The position numbers and the translations under genes were made by a program. This document shows, in pieces, positions 15,712 through 21,136 of a stretch of 21,136 nt of DNA. The notes under the pieces are model-generated. The model made no database searches, was not told the origin of the DNA, and saw only the letters and a list, made by a program, of their open reading frames with translations. Position 1 is the first letter of the stretch, and each line of letters begins with the position of its first letter. Source of the stretch: an uncultured Pseudomonadota bacterium (lineage in GTDB: Bacteria > Pseudomonadota > Gammaproteobacteria > Burkholderiales > Thiobacillaceae); the NCBI GenBank assembly GCA_903883985.1, contig CAISDD010000214.1:1-21136 (forward strand), in the 5' to 3' direction.

Positions 15712-16521
15712 TTACGGATTCTGCTGAATTCCGGACACGACCCAGCCATGGCTGGCGTTGGCGGGGCGAGTCAGGTGCCAGGTCTCGTCGAACGGGGTGG
15801 CCTGTTCGCTGTCCTCGCGCAACATGCCGTGGAAGCGCACGCTGACGATCTGATGACCGCCTTCTTCTGTGGCTTCGCGCACCTCGGCATTGAGCGTCAC
15901 CACGTCGGTACGCTGCGCAGCACCCCGGCGTTCGTCGATGTCCAGCTTGATCTCGGCGTACATCTCCGGCGAGGTGAACTCGCGGATGTCATCGAGATTG
16001 CCGGCGTCGTTGGCGGCTTGCAGACGCAGGAAGTTGACCTTGGCCTGGCGCACGAAGGCCTCGGCATCGAAGCCTGGGGGCAGTGCGCTCGGGGCCGGTG
16101 CGGCTGTGCTGCCGCCGGACGGCGCCGCATCGAAGCGCACGGGCTGGTTGGCATCCGCGCCGGCATACTGAGCGGGTCTTGCCTGACCTCGGCTCAGGAA
16201 CCAGCGTATCAGCATGAAGGCGGCCATGGCCAGCAAGGCAATCATCAGAAAATTGGCCACGCCCGCGCCCATGCCGAAATGGGAGAACAGCGCGGCCAAG
16301 CCGATGCCCGCAGCCAAGCCGGCAAGGGGGCCCATCCAGGAGCGTTTGTTGGGTTGCGCGGGCTGCGTGGGCGTAGAACTCGGCGTGGCCTCGCGCTTCA
16401 TCGGTGCCTGGCGCTGCATGCCGTAGGATTTGCCGCCGCCTATCCGTCTCGCTTCGGCGTCTTGCATGGGCAGTGCGAGGCACAGAAAGAGGGTGAGCAG
16501 GGTAAGAAATAATCGTTGCAT
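15712..16521 (-). CDS. Tim44-like domain membrane protein
   Basis: A 269-residue protein. ATG at 16521 was chosen because GGAGG stands 7 nt upstream on the minus strand; the open frame extends further but without a ribosome binding site. Order: signal sequence/TM1 (MQRLFLTLLTLFLCLALPMQDAEA, shown here to MQRLFLTLLTLFLCLALP); a Gly/Arg/Pro-rich linker (RRIGGGKSYGMQ); two hydrophobic segments around 60-115 (GPLAGLAAGIGLAALFSHFGMG, part; FLMIALLAMAAFMLIRWFL); a Pro/Ala-rich linker; then a Tim44-like domain (about 155-269; FDAEAFVRQAKVNFLRLQAA, FTSPEMYAEIKLDI, DETWHLTRP, GWVVSGIQQ). Bacterial Tim44-like proteins are common and poorly characterised; the mitochondrial relation does not show a role in protein import here. 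It is divergent from the Met-rich gene. Confidence 0.8.
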   Translation of the reverse strand: MQRLFLTLLTLFLCLALPMQDAEARRIGGGKSYGMQRQAPMKREATPSSTPTQPAQPNKRSWMGPLAGLAAGIGLAALFSHFGMGAGVANFLMIALLAMAAFMLIRWFLSRGQARPAQYAGADANQPVRFDAAPSGGSTAAPAPSALPPGFDAEAFVRQAKVNFLRLQAANDAGNLDDIREFTSPEMYAEIKLDIDERRGAAQRTDVVTLNAEVREATEEGGHQIVSVRFHGMLREDSEQATPFDETWHLTRPANASHGWVVSGIQQNP

Positions 16522-16648
16522 GGGTAGGCCTCCGTTAGAAAGAGTGTGGATTCTATCCGGGCGCAGCAGTAACCAGGATTTTCGCAACATCGTTGTGTAA
16601 GACCGGGATTGCGTTGAATCCTTTGCCTTGATCGACGGCTCGTACGTC

Positions 16649-16654
16649 TATACT
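16649..16654 (+). promoter_or_regulatory. Possible -10 element upstream of the Met-rich gene
   Basis: TATACT (16649-16654) is preceded by TTGATC with a 15-bp spacer, shorter than optimal. If used, the transcript would have about 145 nt of leader before the ATG at 16805. Confidence 0.3.
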
Positions 16655-16804
16655 GCGTGCGCCCCTGATGTGGGCACTTCCCCTCCCTGGCCCGGGATGC
16701 TTGCCGGGCAATATCCAGAGTGTCTCCTCGGACCGGACAGCAGCGCATCGGACGGCCCCCGTGGTCGGCTTTCGTCCACGGTGCATGCGTATCCAGGAGA
16801 CTCC

Positions 16805-17341
16805 ATGAATCATCGCCATTTTGTTCCCGCCGCCCTGCTCAGCCTGCTCGCCGCTGCCTTGCCGGCGCACGCACAGACCGGTGCGGAAGCGTTCAACCCC
16901 TTCGCCATGCTGGCGCCGATCATGACGCCTCTGGGCGCCATGCTGGTACCCATGATGGCGCCCATGATGGCGCCCATGATGGCGCCCATGAGCGCACCCA
17001 TGAACGCACAGCCAAATGCCGCCAGCCCGGCCGTGTTCAACCCATTCAACCCGGCCATGTTCAACCCGGCCATGTTCAATCAGGTGATGCAGCCCGCACC
17101 CTATGGTGCGCCTGCGGGCATGATGCCTTTCAGCGGCTTGCAGGCGGCACCGCAAGCCTACGGCATGCCTGCCGGTTTCCCTGGTTTCCCTGGTTTCCCG
17201 GGTCTGCCCGCAGCTAGTGCCATTGCCAGCATGCCCGCAGCGAGTCCTTTCCCCGCCGCGCCCCAGTTCCAGATGCCCGTACTGCCGTCTTTCCCGGTAT
17301 TCCCTGGCTTCCCCGGCTTCCCCTTCCCCGTCACACGCTGA
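16805..17341 (+). CDS. Secreted Met/Pro/Phe-rich low-complexity repeat protein
   Basis: A 178-residue protein of no family I recognise. ATG 16805 follows AGGAGA (about 16794-16799). Signal peptide MNHRHFVPAALLSLLAAALPAHA predicts export (listed here to ALPAHA). The mature part is low-complexity: 4-residue repeats (MLVP, MMAP x3, MSAP, MNAQ at residues about 46-69), an FNP/FNPAM block, and a GFPGFPGFP block near 120 repeated in variant form near the C-terminus (FPGFPGFPFP). Methionine-rich periplasmic segments are known to bind Cu(I) in copper-handling proteins, so metal binding is a possibility; a structural or cell-envelope role is another. There are no cysteines or histidines in the mature part. 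A hairpin at 17352-17377 follows. Neighbours do not show its job. Confidence 0.7.
   Translation: MNHRHFVPAALLSLLAAALPAHAQTGAEAFNPFAMLAPIMTPLGAMLVPMMAPMMAPMMAPMSAPMNAQPNAASPAVFNPFNPAMFNPAMFNQVMQPAPYGAPAGMMPFSGLQAAPQAYGMPAGFPGFPGFPGLPAASAIASMPAASPFPAAPQFQMPVLPSFPVFPGFPGFPFPVTR
16940..16999 (+). repeat. 12-bp tandem repeat encoding MMAP-type units
   Basis: Five 12-bp units: one atgctggtaccc, three identical atgatggcgccc (16952, 16964, 16976) and a diverged atgagcgcaccc. The three identical copies suggest recent expansion or contraction by slippage, with the frame kept because each unit is four codons. Confidence 0.85.
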
Positions 17342-17351
17342 TTTCGTGGAA

Positions 17352-17377
17352 GCGGCCCCTCTGTGACGCGGGGCTGC
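17352..17377 (+). terminator. Possible terminator of the Met-rich gene
   Basis: Stem gcggcccc / ggggctgc (8 bp with one G-T wobble) and a 10-nt loop, starting 10 bp after the stop. It is followed only by ttgcc, so the T-tract is poor. Confidence 0.4.
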
Positions 17378-17473
17378 TTGCCACAGGCTTCAGTTGCGGG
17401 CATGGCGAGCAAGCGCCGCGACGTGATCGTATAGGCTATGCCCGCTCTCCCACGGATAAACTGAAGGGTGTTC

Positions 17474-18142
17474 ATGTCCGAGACCGGTCTCGACTACCGG
17501 GTCAAATTCGAGACGCTGGATCTCGGCGGCCTGGATTACCGCATCCGATCCTTGCTGGACCGGCAACAATACTTTGATCCCGACGGCAGCGCGCTGCGCG
17601 CCGGCATTTCTTCTGCCTCCTGGCCGCTGTTCGGCCTGGTCTGGCCGTCTTCGCGCATACTCGCCTCGACCATGCAGACTCAGGCCATCGAGGGCAAGCG
17701 CATCCTGGAAATCGGTTGCGGACTCGCCTTGGCGAGCTTGGTCATGCGCCGCCGTGGCGCGGACATCACCGCCAGCGACTGTCATCCCCTGGCTGCGGCT
17801 TTTCTGGCGGAGAACCTGCGCCTGAACCGACTGGCGCCTATTCCTTTTCAGACGGGAAACTGGGCCGATAGCGACCCGGTTTTGGGGAAATTCGACCTCA
17901 TTGTCGGCAGCGACGTGCTCTATGAACGCGGGCAGCCGGATATCCTTTCCCGTTTCATCGACCGGCATTCCAATTCGGCGGTGGAGGTCATCATCGTCGA
18001 CCCCGATCGCGGCAATCGCAGCCGTTTCAATCGGGACATGTCCGATCTCGGCTATGTACACCGCGAGCAAACTGCGGAAAAGCGTCAGTCCTGCGGCGAG
18101 CCTTACAAGGGCCGCATCCTGAATTACCAGCGCGGCGGCTGA
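17474..18142 (+). CDS. Class I SAM-dependent methyltransferase (METTL21/NNMT-like fold family)
   Basis: A 222-residue cytoplasmic methyltransferase. SAM-binding motif I is ILEIGCGLALASLVMRRRG (about 75-95), followed by the acidic turn ITASDCHPLA, motif FDLIVGSDVLYER (about 140), and a later strand VEVIIVDPDRGNRSRF. The GSDVLY signature and the pre-motif segment SSASWPLFGLVWPSSRILA resemble the lysine-methyltransferase-type group that includes METTL21-like proteins, but the substrate cannot be deduced. ATG 17474 was chosen because GAAGGG (17463-17468) precedes it at 5 nt; GTG 17468 is an alternative that adds two residues. It lies between the Met-rich gene and the MoxR pair with no clear operon link to either. 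Confidence 0.8.
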   Translation: MSETGLDYRVKFETLDLGGLDYRIRSLLDRQQYFDPDGSALRAGISSASWPLFGLVWPSSRILASTMQTQAIEGKRILEIGCGLALASLVMRRRGADITASDCHPLAAAFLAENLRLNRLAPIPFQTGNWADSDPVLGKFDLIVGSDVLYERGQPDILSRFIDRHSNSAVEVIIVDPDRGNRSRFNRDMSDLGYVHREQTAEKRQSCGEPYKGRILNYQRGG

Positions 18143-18296
18143 TCTGGCTCGCCGTGGGGCCGCTCAAGGTTCGTCGCGGTAGCGGGCGCCGAAGGCGTGG
18201 AAGTGCGGCAATAAACCTTGATGACTCGGTCGAACATGCCCGAGTGCGCGTCTGGCCGACGCTTCTTGATATTCTGGCACGGCTCGAATAGCCGAC

Positions 18297-18325
18297 TGGA
18301 AAACTGGGTTATTGCCGATTATCAT
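18297..18325 (+). promoter_or_regulatory. Weak candidate promoter upstream of the MoxR gene
   Basis: TGGAAA (18297-18302), 17-bp spacer, TATCAT (18320-18325), 80 bp before the MoxR ATG. The -35 is poor. The rest of the 18143-18405 gap shows no gene. Confidence 0.3.
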
Positions 18326-18405
18326 GCTGTACTCACGTTCTGCCGGGCTCTGCGCCGAGGCGGAACCGGCGAACCCCGAACAAGACTGGAATTGAGCAAA
18401 TCACC

Positions 18406-19455
18406 ATGCGTCCATCCCACATCGAAACCATACTCGACCGCGAATTTGCCAGTTGTGCAGCCGGACAGCACACGCCCGTCATGCTCTGGGGGCCGCCCGG
18501 CGTCGGCAAGTCGCAGATCATCGCTGGCATCGCCGCCAAGCACGGGGTGCCTCTGGTTGACATCCGGCTGTCGCAGATGGAACCCACAGACTTACGCGGC
18601 ATCCCCTTTCGCAAGGACGACAACGTCGAATGGTCGGTACCCTCCATGCTGCCGGATGCCGTGCGTCACGGCCCGGCCGGCATCCTCTTTCTGGACGAGA
18701 TCAACGCGGCGCCGCCGACGGTCTCCGCCGCAGCCTATCAGCTCATCCTCGACCGCCGGCTTGGCGAATACGCAATCCCCGATGGCTGGGCCATCTTTGC
18801 CGCCGGAAATCGCCAGGGCGACCGCGGCGTTACCTATGCCATGCCGGCCCCCTTGGCCAACCGTTTCACCCATTACGAGGTGGATGCCAACCTGGACGAT
18901 TGGATGCGCTGGGCACTGGAGCATGGCATAGACGCACGCATCCTGGGCTTTCTGCGTTTTCGCCCCGATCTGCTGTTCCATTACGATCCGGCGCATAACC
19001 CGGTGGCTTTCCCTAGCCCGCGTTCCTGGGAATATGCTCATCGCGCGCTTTACAAGTTTGGTGACCGCACCGACTTGTTGGGCGACGCCCTGCAGGCCTG
19101 CGTGGGCCAGGGTGTGGGGGTCGAAATCAAGGCCTTTGTCGACAACATGGAGAATCTGCCGGACATCGACGCCATCCTCGCCGGCACCGAAGCCCTGGTG
19201 CCCAAGGGAATCGACCTGCAATATGGCGTCGCTGCGGCCCTGGTGCGGCGGGCGAAGGAATGCGCGGGCGACCCGCTCCGGCTGGGCAACATCCTCAAAT
19301 ACGCGCGCGGCTACCCGCAGCGCGAGATGGGGGTGATGTTGGTCACCGATCTGCACCGAGCCGTGGGTCAACCGTTGTTCGCCGTGCCGGAGTTCGTTGA
19401 ATGGGCAAATGGCGTGGCCGAACTGGTGCTCTACGACTTCAAGCCGAGTTTGTGA
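18406..19455 (+). CDS. MoxR-family AAA+ ATPase
   Basis: A 349-residue AAA+ ATPase of the MoxR type. Walker A GPPGVGKS (29-36); Walker B ILFLDEIN (D97, E98); sensor 1 FAAGNRQGD (N135); arginine-finger region PLANRF (R153); and a C-terminal lid/helical domain. MoxR ATPases act as chaperone-like remodelling factors that assemble or activate metal or multi-subunit enzymes, usually together with a VWA-domain partner. Here the partner follows 39 bp downstream on the same strand, so they probably form one operon. Start is the ATG at 18406; no strong Shine-Dalgarno is visible. The proximity of a probable sox gene makes a role in maturing a redox enzyme conceivable, but that is inference. Confidence 0.9.
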   Translation: MRPSHIETILDREFASCAAGQHTPVMLWGPPGVGKSQIIAGIAAKHGVPLVDIRLSQMEPTDLRGIPFRKDDNVEWSVPSMLPDAVRHGPAGILFLDEINAAPPTVSAAAYQLILDRRLGEYAIPDGWAIFAAGNRQGDRGVTYAMPAPLANRFTHYEVDANLDDWMRWALEHGIDARILGFLRFRPDLLFHYDPAHNPVAFPSPRSWEYAHRALYKFGDRTDLLGDALQACVGQGVGVEIKAFVDNMENLPDIDAILAGTEALVPKGIDLQYGVAAALVRRAKECAGDPLRLGNILKYARGYPQREMGVMLVTDLHRAVGQPLFAVPEFVEWANGVAELVLYDFKPSL

Positions 19456-19494
19456 ATTGCGGGCAAACCCTCTCCTACGGATACCCGGCCAGCA

Positions 19495-20748
19495 ATGAAC
19501 GATATTTCCGCCATCGAGACCAAGCTTGCGGCCGCGCGCACGCGCCTGATCCTGGAGAAACCGTTTCTCGGTTCCCTGGTCATGCATCTGCCGCTGAGGG
19601 CTGCAAACGTGAAGTGGTGCAAGACCACGGCGACCGATGCGAAAAATTTCTACTACAACCCCGACTATATTGGCCGGCTGAGCCTGGAACAGACCCAGTT
19701 TGTGCTGGCGCACGAGGCCATGCATTGTGCGCTGTCGCACTTTGCGCGGCGCAATCACCGCCAAAAGCATCGCTGGGATGTGGCCTGCGATTACGCAGTC
19801 AACATGATCCTGGACGACGAACGCATGCACGGGCCTGAGAATGCCTTGCTGAACGCGGCCTACCGGGGCCTGACCGCAGAAGAGATCTATCCGGTGCTGC
19901 ACGAAGATCCGCCGGAAGAAACTCAGGACCAGCACTTGTTCGATCCTGCCTCGGATGAACAAGGCGCAGAGGGGGTTCTTCTCCCCCCCTTTCAAGGGGA
20001 GGGCCGGGGAGGGGATGGGCAAGCTCGCGACGAAGGGGGCGGGTCTTCTACGGACGGGCAGGAAACCAGCTCCGGCCAGTCGCAAGCCGCCGGCGAGCCT
20101 GAGGATGCTTCACCACTCGACTCGGGGCGGCTGGATGAGCAATGGAAGAGTCGCCTGGCCGCGGCGGCGCAGTCCGCTCGCCAGGCCGGTCGGCTGTCCC
20201 CGTCGCTGATGCGTCTGATCGATCATCAGCTAGCGCCGCAGCTACCCTGGCGGGCGCTATTGGCGCGTTACATGACGAGTGCAGCGCGTGACGATTACAG
20301 TTGGAAGCAGACTTCCAGGCGAGAATCTGCTGCCTTGATGCCGCGACTCTCCAGCCAGAGCGTCGATGTGATCGTGGCGCTGGATACCAGTGGTTCGGTG
20401 CGGGAAGACGAGTTGCGGGCATTCCTGAGCGAAATCGACGCGCTCAAGGGCCAGGTTCGGGCGGCGATCACCCTGCACGCCTGCGACGAAAAGCTCGATG
20501 CCCAGGGGCCATGGCACTTCGCCGCGTGGGAAACCGTGCGTCTGCCGGAAAGTCTGCGCGGCGGCGGCGGCACCGATTTCCGGCCTATGTTCGAATGGGT
20601 GGAGCGGGAACATCTGCGCCCGGATCTGCTGCTCTACTTCACCGATGCACAAGGGCGCTTCCCGCCGCAAGAGCCGCCTTACCCGGTGGTCTGGCTGGTA
20701 AAGGGCAAGGCGGGTGTGCCCTTTGGTGCCCGCGTGCAACTCAACTGA
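19495..20748 (+). CDS. VWA-like protein with N-terminal DUF2201 metallopeptidase-like domain
   Basis: A 417-residue cytoplasmic partner of the preceding MoxR ATPase. The N-terminal domain (about 1-155) carries the zinc-type motif HEAMH (73-77) in VLAHEAMHCALSHFARRN and WDVACDYAVNMIL, typical of DUF2201-like putative metallopeptidases. A hydrophilic Gly/Asp/Ser-rich linker (about 150-215) contains a repeat-derived segment (161-175). The C-terminal VWA-like domain (about 285-417) has the MIDAS start DTSGS (297-301) in VDVIVALDTSGSV and the later GGGGTDFRPMFEW. It presumably receives ATP-driven remodelling by MoxR and contacts a client enzyme. Peptidase activity is unproven. Start ATG 19495 lacks a good Shine-Dalgarno, which suggests coupling to moxR translation. 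Confidence 0.85.
   Translation: MNDISAIETKLAAARTRLILEKPFLGSLVMHLPLRAANVKWCKTTATDAKNFYYNPDYIGRLSLEQTQFVLAHEAMHCALSHFARRNHRQKHRWDVACDYAVNMILDDERMHGPENALLNAAYRGLTAEEIYPVLHEDPPEETQDQHLFDPASDEQGAEGVLLPPFQGEGRGGDGQARDEGGGSSTDGQETSSGQSQAAGEPEDASPLDSGRLDEQWKSRLAAAAQSARQAGRLSPSLMRLIDHQLAPQLPWRALLARYMTSAARDDYSWKQTSRRESAALMPRLSSQSVDVIVALDTSGSVREDELRAFLSEIDALKGQVRAAITLHACDEKLDAQGPWHFAAWETVRLPESLRGGGGTDFRPMFEWVEREHLRPDLLLYFTDAQGRFPPQEPPYPVVWLVKGKAGVPFGARVQLN
19971..20020. repeat. GC-rich palindromic repeat inside the VWA gene
   Basis: A run of C and G blocks containing the inverted repeat cccctt / aagggg (19986-19999) and further G-rich units up to 20020. The style matches the CCCCTCCCC-type palindromic repeats often seen between genes in proteobacteria, here read in frame as LPPFQGEGRGGDG in a linker. 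The opposite strand would read PSPALPLKGGE, the usual spurious translation of such repeats. Confidence 0.55.
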
Positions 20749-21019
20749 GAGCCTGCGGCCACAGATACTCGGAAAAATTTGTCGCTGACCTGGTTTTTGC
20801 TTGCATCGCCCGTGGACACGGGAACCATGTCGGTGTCATGATGTGCACTGCTGCATGGTATGGATGGTTGTCGGGTAGATCGAAAGTATCAGACGATTGT
20901 GCGTGTCTTTTGCGGTGTTAGTGGCGTTAGCATGTCAGTATCGTTTGTGTCGCCGCCCCTGGGTTGCCGGCAAAAGACGGTGTGAAATGCAACCTTGCAG
21001 TGAATCTTTTAGGAGACAA
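20749..21019. promoter_or_regulatory. Upstream region of the probable soxY, with palindromes
   Basis: No gene was seen. Two symmetric elements stand out: cccgtg-ga-cacggg (20809-20822), possibly a weak terminator for the VWA gene, and the perfect palindrome TTGCCGGCAA (20964-20973), 47 bp before the next start, which could be an operator. No convincing -35/-10 pair was found. Confidence 0.3.
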
Positions 21020-21136
21020 ATGCATATGAACATTCTGCGCAGGAACGTATTGAAAGGTGCTGGTGCCGCCAGCGCTGTGAGCGTGGCCATGGCCGCGGGT
21101 CTGCTGAAGCCGACGGCAGCTTTTGCCGGCTGGAGC
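21020..21136 (+). CDS. soxY: Tat-exported protein, probable SoxY, 3'-truncated by window edge
   Basis: Only 39 residues are visible. They form a twin-arginine leader: LRRNVLKGAGAASAVSVAMA, then AAGLLKPTAAFA and GWS. The RRNVLK motif plus hydrophobic core and AFA cleavage site are typical of Tat substrates, and the sequence closely resembles leaders of SoxY, the sulfur-carrier subunit of periplasmic SoxYZ in thiosulfate oxidation. AGGAG (21011-21015) precedes the ATG at 21020 by 4 nt and the ATG at 21026 by 10 nt, so either may be the start. The carrier domain, with its C-terminal GGCGG cysteine arm, lies outside the window, so the name rests on the leader and remains tentative. Confidence 0.55.
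   Translation, partial: MHMNILRRNVLKGAGAASAVSVAMAAGLLKPTAAFAGWS

Noticed and set aside
16553..17155. A 200-codon minus-strand frame with His/Gly/Arg repeats
   Set aside because: It is the reverse reading of the Met-rich gene's tandem repeats; repetitive DNA gives open frames on several strands. The plus-strand frame has the signal peptide and ribosome binding site.
18592..20085. A 497-codon open frame on the minus strand
   Set aside because: It lies wholly antisense to the well-supported moxR and VWA genes. Its composition is that of a GC-rich shadow frame, and its N-terminal part is the usual spurious translation of the palindromic repeat.

Overview
The window reads as a chromosomal segment of a Gram-negative, most likely a sulfur-oxidising betaproteobacterium (Thiobacillus-like). 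The signs are a GC-rich gene backbone, a spoT-ridA-recG order, a Coq7 ubiquinone hydroxylase, abundant outer-membrane and periplasmic proteins, and a truncated gene at the right edge whose twin-arginine leader resembles SoxY. The taxon is an inference. No rRNA, tRNA, CRISPR array, transposase or phage gene was recognised.

Layout: (1) 1-4303, stringent response and DNA repair: 5'-truncated spoT, ridA and recG. Degenerate 7-bp repeats cover the recG start and form a 63-bp in-frame insert inside the helicase. (2) 4304-6067: a secreted SCP2-like protein with a near-consensus sigma70 promoter, convergent with an HDOD protein whose predicted promoter implies a leaderless mRNA. (3) 6154-8800: a Fur-box-controlled operon of outer-membrane porin, FMN-binding protein with a flavinylation motif, and PepSY membrane protein. 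It is probably an iron-responsive extracytoplasmic flavin redox module. (4) 8892-9521: coq7 on the minus strand.

(5) 9907-15345: a four-gene, tightly packed operon of visibly lower GC. It encodes a TonB-dependent receptor, a YfiR-like periplasmic protein, a CHASE8-HAMP hybrid histidine kinase, and a REC-HD-GYP response regulator. This resembles the YfiBNR c-di-GMP system rewired: the CHASE8-HAMP front end that YfiR normally controls on a diguanylate cyclase sits here on a kinase, and the output is a c-di-GMP phosphodiesterase. I consider it the most interesting system in the window. (6) 15712-18142: a Tim44-like membrane protein (minus strand), a secreted Met/Pro/Phe-rich repeat protein and a class I methyltransferase. 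(7) 18406-20748: a MoxR AAA+ ATPase with a DUF2201-type HExxH plus VWA-like partner, the latter carrying a palindromic GC-rich repeat inside its reading frame. (8) 21020 to the right edge: start of a Tat-exported protein, probably SoxY.

A recurring theme is small repeats inserted into coding sequence without breaking the frame (recG and the VWA gene). All functions are inferred from reading the sequence; no database search was run.
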